DNA of 64,000 nucleotides from NCBI GenBank assembly GCA_913775725.1, contig CAJYNG010000020.1, positions 186,001 through 250,000 on the forward strand, read 5' to 3'. The notes beneath the pieces were generated by a model that saw only the letters and a list, made by a program, of their open reading frames with translations, searched no databases and was not told the DNA's origin. Below are positions 18,578 to 27,025 of this stretch, one piece after another. Origin of the DNA: an uncultured Stenotrophomonas sp. Lineage in GTDB: Bacteria; Pseudomonadota; Gammaproteobacteria; Xanthomonadales; Xanthomonadaceae. A program made the position numbers and the translations under genes. How positions within the stretch are numbered: position 1 is the stretch's first letter; each line of letters starts with the position of its first letter.

Positions 18578-19501
18578 ATGAGCCGCAAGTTCGACTACCT
18601 GGGCGATGTGGAGGTGTTCCTGGCGGTGGTCGAGCACGGCTCGTTCACGGCAGGCGCGGTGGCGCTGTCCACCACGCCCTCGGTGCTGAGCCGCGCGGTC
18701 ACCCGCCTGGAAGCGCGGCTGGGCCGGCAGCTGCTGCAGCGGACCACCCGCCGCGTGGGCCTGACCGATGCTGGGCGGCTCTATCGGGAACAGGTGCGCA
18801 CCGCCTTCGGCCTGCTGGACGACGCCGAGCGCGACGTACTGGCCCAGGACGGTGCGCTGGCCGGCCGCGTGCGCCTGAGCGTGCCCACCACGTATGGCCA
18901 CTACCGGCTGCCGCCCGTGCTGGCGCGCTTTGCGCAGCAGTACCCGCAGGTGCAGGTGGAACTGAACATCACCAACCGCAACGTGGACCTGGTGGCCGAA
19001 GGCTTCGACCTGGCCATCCGTCTGGGCCAGCTGCCGGACAGCGGGCTGGTTGCGCGAAAGCTGGAAGACGCACCGCTGGTGCTGGTGGCCGCACCGGACT
19101 ACCTGCGGCGCCGCGGCACGCCGCAGACGCTGGACGACCTGCAGCAGCACCTGTGCCTGCCCTTCGTGATGCCGCGCACTGGGCGGTTGGCCCCGTGGAT
19201 CTTCCGCGATGGTACGCGCGACGTGGACTGGCTGCCGCGTTCGTCCATCGAGACCTCCGACGATGTGCTGGGCGTGGTGTCGCTGGCCGAACAGGGCGTC
19301 GGCATCTGCCAGAGCTATGCGTTCATCGTGCGCGAGCGGTTGCTGCGTGGGCAGCTGGTGGAAGTGCTGCCGCAGCTGCGCGGGCGATCAAGGCCGTTTT
19401 CGGTGATCTATGCGCCGCATCGGCGGCAGTCGGCGGCGGCAAGGGCGATGATTGAGTTGCTGGTGGGGAATGCGGCGGTCGTCGAGGACGGCGTTGGTTG
19501 A
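18578..19501 (+). CDS. LysR-family transcriptional regulator
   Basis: 307 residues. The N-terminal winged helix contains VFLAVVEHGSFTAGAVALSTTPSVLSRAVTRLEARLGRQLLQRTTR, the standard LysR HTH, followed by a two-lobed effector domain (LVAEGFDLAIRLGQLPDSGL). The subclass resembles regulators beside DJ-1 or oxidoreductase genes. The start is the ATG at 18578, eight bases after GGAGAG. It is the last ordinary chromosomal gene before the accessory region. Confidence 0.93.
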   Translation: MSRKFDYLGDVEVFLAVVEHGSFTAGAVALSTTPSVLSRAVTRLEARLGRQLLQRTTRRVGLTDAGRLYREQVRTAFGLLDDAERDVLAQDGALAGRVRLSVPTTYGHYRLPPVLARFAQQYPQVQVELNITNRNVDLVAEGFDLAIRLGQLPDSGLVARKLEDAPLVLVAAPDYLRRRGTPQTLDDLQQHLCLPFVMPRTGRLAPWIFRDGTRDVDWLPRSSIETSDDVLGVVSLAEQGVGICQSYAFIVRERLLRGQLVEVLPQLRGRSRPFSVIYAPHRRQSAAARAMIELLVGNAAVVEDGVG

Positions 19502-19660
19502 GGCTGCGATACTCGTTGGCGGTGTCGTGTTTGAACCGATTTTCGGGGCGTGCGGCTGATTGGGAGCTGTTGCCTGCTGAGGCGAACTAAGAACTGTTGC
19601 AAAGAAGGCCGTCGCGCTATTCGCTTGTGGTGCAGGCGATTGCGTCATTCCGAATCGCAA

Positions 19661-19801
19661 TCAACAGAGCAGCTGCGCGAATACGTCTGGCGGTGTCGCG
19701 TGCTGCACGAATGGTGCATGCCACAATAGTTCCTCGCTCTCGAGTTCCGCGATTTCTTCGCGAATTTCTATTGGCATTCGAAGCGGCGGCGTAACCAACA
19801 T
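19661..19801 (-). CDS. possible small acidic protein (46 aa)
   Basis: Starting at the ATG complement 19799-19801, the frame encodes MLVTPPLRMPIEIREEI and continues acidic (ELESEELLWHAP) to a TGA. The composition is protein-like, unlike typical shadow frames in this DNA. The ribosome site is weak and nothing in the sequence identifies a family. It is divergent from, and starts at the edge of, the structured leader at 19819. Confidence 0.25.
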   Translation of the reverse strand: MLVTPPLRMPIEIREEIAELESEELLWHAPFVQHATPPDVFAQLLC

Positions 19802-19818
19802 GACGTGCCACCGACAAC

Positions 19819-20030
19819 GGGTGGCTCCGGGTCTGCAAACCCGCGACGATTTTTGTGCCTGTTGTTTACGCTTGCCCGTCGGCACCGTCCTTAACCGGTG
19901 CCGGCGGGTAATCCGTCGGCCTGTATGGCGGGCGGTGCGTGGGGGTCTTCGGACCCACCGGTCATGGCACTACTTCGTCCCGGTTTGCAGCCACGCATCG
20001 TCCGCCACCCCGCTACGCGGTGGCGCTGTT
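19819..20030 (+). ncRNA. C4-like structured leader RNA
   Basis: The stretch has several clear hairpins: CGGGT/ACCCG around 19828-19843, GGCACCG/CGGTGCC (19881-19902), GGGTC-TTCG-GACCC (19943-19956) and CGCCACC/GGTGGCG (20003-20024). Two short segments upstream, GGGTGGC (19819-19825) and CTGCAAACC (19833-19841), are complementary in the right order to GCCACCC (20004-20010) and GGTTTGCAG (19982-19990). Paired a/b and a'/b' blocks are the plan of phage C4 antisense RNA. The RNA ends just before the ribosome site of the gene at 20056. Identification as a C4 relative is inference. Confidence 0.5.
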
Positions 20031-20055
20031 AAGCACAGCCAAGGAAACCGACGCC

Positions 20056-20412
20056 ATGAACGAAGCCGAGACCTTCTCTTCGTATACCGTTGTTGAGCCC
20101 ATCAACGACGACTCCCCACTGCCCGATCTGAACTCCCTGCCCGGCATCCTCAAGCGCATGCGCGACTGCGAGGGGGCTGATGGGCTGCCCTGGCCGGAGA
20201 ACGACGTATCACCCGGCCGCCGCATGAGCCTGGCGCGGACCGAGCGCGCGTTGGTGGGACTGCTGACGGTGCTGGAGGTGCTGCACTCGGCTGACCGCTG
20301 CCGGGTGGCAGCGGAGCCGGAGCGGCATTTGGATGAGGGGGTGGTGGATGGGCTGTTTCTGGCTTGCCGAGGGCTGGCTGAGTGGGCTTGCCACGAGGTC
20401 AGGCCGGAGTGA
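20056..20412 (+). CDS. small hypothetical protein
   Basis: 118 residues, mostly helical and acidic, with no named domain. I chose the ATG at 20056 because AAGGAA lies nine bases upstream and the structured leader ends there. The layout (structured leader, AAGGA site, small helical protein) is like families of small proteins seen in pseudomonads behind similar leaders. The function is unknown; regulation by the leader is likely. Confidence 0.7.
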   Translation: MNEAETFSSYTVVEPINDDSPLPDLNSLPGILKRMRDCEGADGLPWPENDVSPGRRMSLARTERALVGLLTVLEVLHSADRCRVAAEPERHLDEGVVDGLFLACRGLAEWACHEVRPE

Positions 20413-20676
20413 CTTCCCTTGGCAGCGTAGATGCCTGCTAACGAACCCATTGTCCGCTTTCGGCCAGAAGCGGACGTAGGACTGTCTCAACGCCCCGAAC
20501 AACTTGAGCGCTTAATCAGGCTTGGAAGAAAGCAAAACATCTACGACTGCTCTGGACGACGTTGACAAGGCGGTGAACGGGGGCGTTGATTTCCACACCC
20601 GATCGCGTCCAGCCTGCGCCAACCCCACAGCCAAGAACCCTCAGTCGCAGAGGCGGTCGAGGCAATGCAAATTGCT
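20413..20676. other. intergenic region with one short palindrome
   Basis: 264 bp without a supported gene. GTCCGCTT (20452-20459) and AAGCGGAC (20468-20475) form an 8-bp stem around an 8-base loop. The rest shows nothing recognisable. It ends at the stop of the Mrr-like gene on the minus strand. Confidence 0.5.
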
Positions 20677-21576
20677 CTAAGACCTCAAGCAGAAATCCAG
20701 CTCTTCCAGGCCCCTTCTGCGAAGCTCTACGTTAAGGGCATCAATCGCCTGCTGCCTAAGGCTGTTGAGCTGCTTAGAGATTTCTGTAGATCGAACTACG
20801 ATACAGTTCTCCTCTTGGAGGAGAAGTCCCGCTGCCGCTGCTTCAGTAGCAGTGTCACGGGCCTTCTGCAGAAGCCTCAAAGCCTTCTTGGTACCGTCGA
20901 GCTTGGGGCTGGGTGGGCGAACCTCATCAATGACGTTTCCACGAAGATCCACTTGCCGTCCCGTACTGATCGCATTGCACGTGTCAGATATTGCCTTGAT
21001 GAAATTCGAAACATTGTTCTCACAATGGAACGGAGTCCTCAACGCGGCCCTTTCAAATGAATTCTGGACGAGTAGAAGGTAGTGAACGTCGGCTCCGAAC
21101 CTCCTCCGGTAATCCACAATATCTCTGTAGTACCGGTCAAGCATATCGACATGGTTATTAAGAAATTCCTGATATTCGTCCCAAAAAAGTAAACCAACAT
21201 GAAATGGAAGGCCGCAACCATTGACCTTGCGAACATGCTCCTGCAGGTCTCCGTCTCGCGGGCCCGTCGTTGCAATAATGAAACGATCAAGCTTTGGAGC
21301 AAAAGACTTTGCACGCTCAATTTCGTGATCTATCTCACTGGCAGTCAATCGCTTTGACGGAGCGGCCGCATTAACCTTTTTCTTGCACTGGATTCCAGTG
21401 AATTCCTTAGCGTTATCATTCGTCCCATAGACGTCGACACCAGCCTGGCTCTGACCTTGTCGCCCGTTCCTTGCCGCACCTGGATCCCCCCATGCCCTCT
21501 TCGCATAGTCGAGTGTGAGTCGCTCAAAATCCTGCCAAAGCGCTGGCGGACTGAGCTCAACTTCAATGCTTGGCAC
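20677..21576 (-). CDS. Mrr-like PD-(D/E)XK nuclease domain protein
   Basis: 299 residues. The N-terminal ~140 residues have a restriction-endonuclease-like core: WQDFERLTLDYAKRAWG helix, GQSQAGVDVYG (acidic Asp48) and FTGIQCKKK (QxK, residues 63-65), the G-x-D...Q-x-K pattern of Mrr and Cap4-like nucleases. The C-terminal half (about 160-299) is helical with no domain I can name and may sense a trigger. No methyltransferase partner lies next to it on this strand. A stand-alone Mrr-like effector in a defence region is the likely reading. Base composition is AT-richer than the core genome. Confidence 0.7.
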   Translation of the reverse strand: MPSIEVELSPPALWQDFERLTLDYAKRAWGDPGAARNGRQGQSQAGVDVYGTNDNAKEFTGIQCKKKVNAAAPSKRLTASEIDHEIERAKSFAPKLDRFIIATTGPRDGDLQEHVRKVNGCGLPFHVGLLFWDEYQEFLNNHVDMLDRYYRDIVDYRRRFGADVHYLLLVQNSFERAALRTPFHCENNVSNFIKAISDTCNAISTGRQVDLRGNVIDEVRPPSPKLDGTKKALRLLQKARDTATEAAAAGLLLQEENCIVVRSTEISKQLNSLRQQAIDALNVELRRRGLEELDFCLRS

Positions 21577-21813
21577 ACAACCTCCCTGTAGCCACGTGAT
21601 GAGTTAGGAATCATTATTGTAAGACAATTTACGCGGAGTTCGATCATCCGAATTCGATCTTTCGCGACATACCAGCGCCGGGGATGCTCTGAATAATCGA
21701 CACTGAGCGCTGAATTTGGGGCACTGGAGTGATTCGACGCCATCAGACGAGAGCAATTACTCTGTTCTTCAGCCCGCAAAGCGCCCTTGCCCGGACCTCG
21801 GGACAGAGTTGTC
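21577..21813. other. intergenic, AT-rich, upstream of the Mrr-like gene
   Basis: About 240 bp without a supported gene. On the minus strand TACAAT and nearby AT-rich sequence at 21620-21640 could be the -10 of the Mrr-like gene, but no good -35 matches it. The segment next to the IS scar carries no recognisable inverted repeat. Confidence 0.3.
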
Positions 21814-22024
21814 CTATGCCGGCAGCAATTGCCGGCGCGCCATCCACAGGCTGGAAGCGGAACAACGTCAGCACTTGCGCCGTGTTCTTGGCCAGACCGC
21901 AGTAACGCACCTTGGTGTAACCGAACTGCCGCTTGATCACCCGGAAGGGATGTTCGACCTTGGCGCGCAGGCTGGCCTTGCAACTCTCCCAGCGCTCAAC
22001 CTGCTTGCGCTCCCGTGCGTTTCT
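21814..22024 (-). pseudogene. IS5-family transposase C-terminal remnant
   Basis: The minus frame [20 protein letters not shown], then [25 protein letters not shown], is the DDE-E region of IS5-group transposases. After TAQVLTLF the frame is lost, but the next frame continues with [12 protein letters not shown] to a TAG whose complement is at 21814-21816, so one base has been gained or lost. The N-terminal two thirds, including the catalytic Asp residues, are absent. It marks an old insertion between the Mrr-like gene and the five-gene cassette. Confidence 0.85.
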
Positions 22025-22371
22025 AGCAGCTGATGTCTCCACGCTCAACATGGACCCAACTGTACGTTTCGGATCCGAACTTCCGGACGCCCAATTGATA
22101 TCCATCCGATGGCTATCCGTCACCAACCTTTGGTAGAATTCGGCAAGTCACGACATTCCCTAAAGCCGGAAAACAACGAAGAGTATTGGCCCTACAGAGG
22201 ACGGAGCGCTTCGGCGCTCAGACGATCTTCAATGAGCGCTGTTCTTTACTCGAGGCCGAACCGATGCTTGGGGGAGCGTTAACAGCGTCAAGAATGCACC
22301 GAAGGTCGTCTAGGTTCGGCCGGGCTAGCGGCCAAATCACGCTCGGCGAGGAGCTAAGGGGAGGATCGCCG
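22025..22371. other. leader region of the defence cassette
   Basis: About 350 bp between the IS scar and the SNF2 gene. TAGAAT at 22134-22139 is a possible -10, but the -35 is weak. A TTG-initiated extension of the SNF2 frame from 22186 is open but has no family resemblance. The end holds a strong AAGGGGAGG ribosome site at 22356-22364. Confidence 0.4.
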
Positions 22372-25260
22372 TTGTCATCACAGCAGCTTCTGACACCACA
22401 TCAGAGCCAGTACATTGCTTGGCTACTGACTAGGCGTGCAGCAGGCGACTCCGTGGAGTCCCTAGCTTCGACCTTGGTCGATTCGCAAGTCGATCTGAAT
22501 CCCCATCAGGTCGAGGCCGCGCTCTTCGCTTGCTGTAACCCCCTCTCCCGCGGCGTGATCCTCGCCGACGAGGTTGGCCTAGGCAAGACCATCGAAGCCG
22601 GCTTGGTCATCTCCCAACGCTGGGCCGAACGGCGACGGAAGGTGCTCATCATCGTTCCGGCGAACCTGCGCAAGCAATGGCACCAGGAGCTGCAGGACAA
22701 GTTCGGCCTGCAAGGGCTGATCCTCGAAGCCAAAAGCTACAACGCGATCCGCAAGCAGGAGCAGCGGAACCCGTTCCTGTTCGCCTCTGGTCCGATCATC
22801 TGCTCCTACCAGTTCGCGATGGCCAAGGCTGACGATGTCAAGGGCATCGACTGGGACTTGGTCGTCCTCGACGAAGCGCATCGCCTGCGCAACGTCTACA
22901 AAACCAGCAACGTCATCGCCAAGACACTAAAGGAGGCGCTGTCGCGCGTTCACTCCAAGGCGCTCCTGACCGCAACGCCGTTGCAGAACTCGCTGCTCGA
23001 ACTCTATGGCCTGGTCAGCTTCATCGATGACCGCGTGTTTGGAGACCTTGATAGCTTCCGCTCGCAATTCACTGGCAGAGAGCAATCCTTCAGCAGTCTG
23101 CGTGACCGGCTGGCCCCCATCTGCAAGCGCACCCTGCGCAAGCAGGTGCAGCCCTACGTTTCATACACGGCGCGCAAAGCCATCGTGCAGGAGTTCACTC
23201 CGTCGAGCGAGGAACAGGAACTGTCCCGTCTCGTCGCCGAATACCTGCGCCGCCCCAACCCTCAGGCGCTGCCGCAAAGCCAGCGGCAACTGATCTCGCT
23301 CGTTCTGTGGAAGCTGCTGGCGTCCAGCACGCACGCCATTGCGGGCGCGCTTGAAACAATGGCCAAGCGACTGCAAGGCGTACTTGATGCCTCGCCCGTG
23401 GTCGATCTGACCGAGGAACTGGACGAGGACTACGAATCGCTGGACGAAACTGCCGAAGAGTTCGTTGACGGTGACGACAAGCCGCCACCGGATACAGCCG
23501 GGCCGAGCAAGGAAGAACGCGCCGCCATCACGAGCGAGATCGACGAGCTGCGCCACTTCAAGACGCTGGCCACCAACATCCGCGACAACTCCAAGGGCAA
23601 GGCGCTGCTCTCCGCGCTCGACCGCGCCTTCGCCGAACTGGATCGGCTCGGTGCGGCGAAGAAGGCCATCATCTTCACCGAATCCAAGCGCACACAGGAA
23701 TACCTGCTGAGCCTGTTGGCCGACACTCCCTACGGCGGCGGCATCGTACTGTTCAACGGCACCAACAACGATGCACGCGCGCAGGCCATCTACAAGGACT
23801 GGATCAAGCGCCATGAAGGCACCGACCGCATCACCGGCTCCAAGACCGCCGACACCCGCGCCGCACTGGTCGAGCACTTCAAGGAACGCGGCAGGGTGAT
23901 GATCGCCACCGAGGCTGGCGCGGAAGGCATCAACCTCCAGTTTTGCTCGCTGGTCATCAACTACGACTTGCCGTGGAACCCTCAGCGCATCGAGCAGCGC
24001 ATTGGCCGCTGCCACCGATACGGGCAGAAGCACGACGTGGTGGTGGTCAACTTCGTCGACCGCAGCAATGAGGCCGATGCACGGGTGTATGAGCTGCTGT
24101 CGCAAAAGTTCCAGCTCTTCGAGGGTGTGTTTGGGGCCAGCGACGAAGTGCTGGGTGCCATAGGTTCGGGCATCGATTTCGAACGGCGTATCGCCGAGAT
24201 CTACCAGAACTGCCGAGAGCCCGAGGAAATCAAGTCCAGTTTCGAGCAACTCCAGCTCGACCTCTCAGGCGAGATCAACGAGGCGATGGTCAAGACCCGC
24301 CAGGTATTGCTTGAGAACTTTGATGAAGAGGTGCAGGAAAAGCTGCGAATGCGCGCTGACGACAGTCGCAACGCTCGCAACCGCTTCGAGCGGATGCTAA
24401 TGGACCTGACTCGCGCCGAACTGGTCCATTGCGCGGCATTCGATGACGACGGCTTCGATCTCCGACACATACCGCCTGGAATCGAGCATGCCAGTCCTGC
24501 GGGCATCGAGCTGGGGCGCTACGAATTGCCCCGGCGCTCCGGCGACGCGCACCTATACCGCATCAATCATCCGCTGGCGCGATGGGGCATCGAGCAGGCC
24601 AAGGCTCGCGCACTCGACGGGGCTCGTCTCGTCTTCGACTACAACGCCTATGGGTCAAAGATCAGCACCCTCGAAGCTTATCGCGGCAAGGCCGGATGGC
24701 TCACCGTAAAGCTGATTTCGGTCGAGACACTCGGCAACCAGGAACAACATCTGCTGGTTGCCGCGGGCACGACCGACGGCGTCGTGCTCGCGGAAGAAGA
24801 CCCGGAGAAACTGCTGCGCCTTCCTGCGACCACGCAGGCGGCCAGGCTATTCAATGCCGCTGACGCTCCCCTTCTGGCAGACGTCGAAGCCCGCAAGACC
24901 GCTCTCCTGCGCGACGTCAACAAGCGCAACCTTGGCTACTTCGAGCAGGAAGTCCAGAAGCTGGATTCCTGGGCGGACGACCTGAAGCTGGGTCTGGAGC
25001 AGGAGATCAAGGAGATCGACCGTGAGATCAAGGAGGTACGCCGCACCGCCGCGACCTCGCCGACACTGGAAGAAAAGCTGTCGTGGCAGAAGAAGCAGCG
25101 GGAACTGGAAGGCAAGCGCAGCAAGCTGCGCCGCGAGCTGTTTGCCCGGCAGGACGAAGTCGAAGCCCAGCGCAACGACTTGATCAGTCAGCTTGAAGCG
25201 CAACTGCAACAGCAGGTCGAAGAGCGCATGCTGTTTACCGTCGAATGGGAGTTAATCTGA
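22372..25260 (+). CDS. SNF2-type helicase of the defence cassette
   Basis: 962 residues. SF2 helicase with Walker A in ILADEVGLGKT (about 65-73), DEAH at 167-170, LLTATPLQN (motif III), MIATEAGAEGINLQF (motif V) and QRIEQRIGRCHRYGQ (motif VI); the last is typical of the RapA/SNF2 branch. The C-terminal 250 residues contain a charged coiled coil (EQEIKEIDREIKEVRR). These helicases move on DNA and occur in several defence systems. The start is TTG 22372, seven bases after AAGGGGAGG; the open frame upstream lacks conserved sequence. The stop overlaps the AIPR start by one base. Confidence 0.9.
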   Translation: MSSQQLLTPHQSQYIAWLLTRRAAGDSVESLASTLVDSQVDLNPHQVEAALFACCNPLSRGVILADEVGLGKTIEAGLVISQRWAERRRKVLIIVPANLRKQWHQELQDKFGLQGLILEAKSYNAIRKQEQRNPFLFASGPIICSYQFAMAKADDVKGIDWDLVVLDEAHRLRNVYKTSNVIAKTLKEALSRVHSKALLTATPLQNSLLELYGLVSFIDDRVFGDLDSFRSQFTGREQSFSSLRDRLAPICKRTLRKQVQPYVSYTARKAIVQEFTPSSEEQELSRLVAEYLRRPNPQALPQSQRQLISLVLWKLLASSTHAIAGALETMAKRLQGVLDASPVVDLTEELDEDYESLDETAEEFVDGDDKPPPDTAGPSKEERAAITSEIDELRHFKTLATNIRDNSKGKALLSALDRAFAELDRLGAAKKAIIFTESKRTQEYLLSLLADTPYGGGIVLFNGTNNDARAQAIYKDWIKRHEGTDRITGSKTADTRAALVEHFKERGRVMIATEAGAEGINLQFCSLVINYDLPWNPQRIEQRIGRCHRYGQKHDVVVVNFVDRSNEADARVYELLSQKFQLFEGVFGASDEVLGAIGSGIDFERRIAEIYQNCREPEEIKSSFEQLQLDLSGEINEAMVKTRQVLLENFDEEVQEKLRMRADDSRNARNRFERMLMDLTRAELVHCAAFDDDGFDLRHIPPGIEHASPAGIELGRYELPRRSGDAHLYRINHPLARWGIEQAKARALDGARLVFDYNAYGSKISTLEAYRGKAGWLTVKLISVETLGNQEQHLLVAAGTTDGVVLAEEDPEKLLRLPATTQAARLFNAADAPLLADVEARKTALLRDVNKRNLGYFEQEVQKLDSWADDLKLGLEQEIKEIDREIKEVRRTAATSPTLEEKLSWQKKQRELEGKRSKLRRELFARQDEVEAQRNDLISQLEAQLQQQVEERMLFTVEWELI

Positions 25261-27005
25261 TGGCGTACATCCCCGCTCGACCGCTCGAACTTGATCTTCT
25301 GTGCCAAAAACTTGATGCGGACTACGCGGACCGAATCACCGGAACGGGAAACACTCCAGAGTCTCGACGGAGCAACTTTCTGTCCAAGGCAATCGCGGCA
25401 TTCGTCCTGCACGAAGACGCTGGCGCCACTCTAGATGAAGCCGTGGCCGCCAGCATCGATGGTGGCCAGGATCATGGTATCGATTCGGTATTCGTTTCAA
25501 CGGATCAAACGATCTGGCTGGTCCAGTCCAAATACAAAGAGTCGGGAACCGGCGAACCCGAACTCGGGGATGTATCCAAATTTCGGGATGGTGTGACCGA
25601 CCTCCTACAAGGACACTGGTACCGTTTCAACAACGCCCTGCAGAACCGCCAAGCGGCAATCACCAATGCATTGAACGGTGGTGTCTGCAGGATCAAGGTC
25701 GTGCTGGCCTATTCCGGCACGGCGGTGTCCGATGACCGGCGCCACATCTTTGCCGACTTGGAGCGCGCGTTTAATGGCGCGAATCCGGGCTTTCTTCGGT
25801 GCCATGCCTATGGGCTCACGACCCTGCACGACCTGCATCTGGACGGAGTTTCGGCCCAGCCCATAGAAGCCGAAGTCGAATTGAAGGACTTCGGCCACAC
25901 GCTGGAGCCCTACCGGGCGTTCTACGGTCGCATGGACGCCAAACGGCTCGCCGAACTTTGGGCGACACACGAAGAACATCTGGTTGATCGGAACATTCGC
26001 CGATTCAAGGGCACGACCACTGTCAATGCAGGGCTAACCGAGACACTCCGGCAAGAAGCACAGCACTTCTTCTACTTCAATAACGGCGTCACTTTCCTCT
26101 GCGACTCCATAACGGAACAGCATCCCCGCGATCCGCATCGGCAGACTGGGAAGTTTCGCATTCGCGGGTTGTCCATCATCAACGGCGCACAGACAGTTGG
26201 GGCGATCGCCCGCGAGCCACAGGCCCACTACGACGCTCATCCCACCGTAGTCATGGCGACTTTCGTTTGTCTTGAGAACGCGCCTGATGGCTTTGGCGAT
26301 CGAGTCACCCAATCGCGCAATCGCCAGAATGCCGTAGAACTGGAGGACTTTGCCGCGCTCGATGAGCGGCAGACCATGTGGCAGCAAACCCTGCAGATGG
26401 CTGGCGTCACCTATCTGGTCAAGCAGGGGGAGGACGATCCGCCACTATCGCCAACCTGCTTCAGCGCACGTGAACTCGCGCCGTTCCTAGCCTGTACCGT
26501 AACCACGAACGACTGGCAGGACTACGTGACCGCTGCCAAGGCGGACAAAAAGAAGCTGTTTGGGCGGGAGGGGTTGGTATCAGCGACGGACCCCTTGCGT
26601 CAGTCGTACGAGCGCCTCTTCGCCGACGCGCTCACGGCAAGACAAATGTGGCGGGTAGTCCAAATCGGCCGCATGGTTGTAGAGAAAGTCCGCGCCCGTG
26701 CCACCGCCGAGGGTGATCCCGCCGGCTTGCCAGCGGGGACACTCCCCGCTCGTGAGATTCTCACTCACGGCGCCTGGCTGGTCCTACACGCGATCTTCAT
26801 CCGCCTTCAGCTTCAGAACGCGCCGGCGCTGATGTTGACTCAGGATGAGGTGATAGCGATTTCGCACGAGGTCGATCTTGTTTGCGACCGTCTTGTGAGT
26901 TCCGTCCAGAGCGTGCAGTGGAACAAGCAGGCGCGCAGCGTGTTTGAGAACAAAACGGACTGTCGAACAGTGAAAGGCCGTTTGATGGCGGCCTTGGTGC
27001 AATAG
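25260..27005 (+). CDS. AIPR family protein with nuclease-like N-terminus
   Basis: 581 residues. The AIPR (abortive infection phage resistance) domain is marked by FYFNNGVTFLCDS (NNGVT at 274-278), GLSIINGAQT (303-312) and RNRQNAV. The N-terminal part has DHGIDSVFV followed by WLVQSKYK, a PD-(D/E)XK-like Asp then QxK pattern, suggesting DNA cleavage. The ATG overlaps the helicase stop as TGATG, so the two are translationally coupled; a longer start at 25245 would extend back into the helicase. AIPR proteins are tied to phage resistance, but the mechanism is not settled. It could be the effector of this cassette. Confidence 0.85.
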   Translation: MAYIPARPLELDLLCQKLDADYADRITGTGNTPESRRSNFLSKAIAAFVLHEDAGATLDEAVAASIDGGQDHGIDSVFVSTDQTIWLVQSKYKESGTGEPELGDVSKFRDGVTDLLQGHWYRFNNALQNRQAAITNALNGGVCRIKVVLAYSGTAVSDDRRHIFADLERAFNGANPGFLRCHAYGLTTLHDLHLDGVSAQPIEAEVELKDFGHTLEPYRAFYGRMDAKRLAELWATHEEHLVDRNIRRFKGTTTVNAGLTETLRQEAQHFFYFNNGVTFLCDSITEQHPRDPHRQTGKFRIRGLSIINGAQTVGAIAREPQAHYDAHPTVVMATFVCLENAPDGFGDRVTQSRNRQNAVELEDFAALDERQTMWQQTLQMAGVTYLVKQGEDDPPLSPTCFSARELAPFLACTVTTNDWQDYVTAAKADKKKLFGREGLVSATDPLRQSYERLFADALTARQMWRVVQIGRMVVEKVRARATAEGDPAGLPAGTLPAREILTHGAWLVLHAIFIRLQLQNAPALMLTQDEVIAISHEVDLVCDRLVSSVQSVQWNKQARSVFENKTDCRTVKGRLMAALVQ

Positions 27006-27025
27006 GATCAGGGGGCAAATCAATA

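Noticed and set aside
19500..20060. tRNA gene at the edge of the accessory region
   Set aside because: Hairpins are present but no cloverleaf, T-loop GTTCGA pattern or 3' acceptor pairing could be found.
20209..20502. Minus-strand frame starting MFGALRQSYVRFWPKADN
   Set aside because: The VRFWPKAD peptide comes from the palindrome GTCCGCTT-N8-AAGCGGAC and appears in many spurious translations of intergenic repeats; the rest is the shadow of the gene at 20056.
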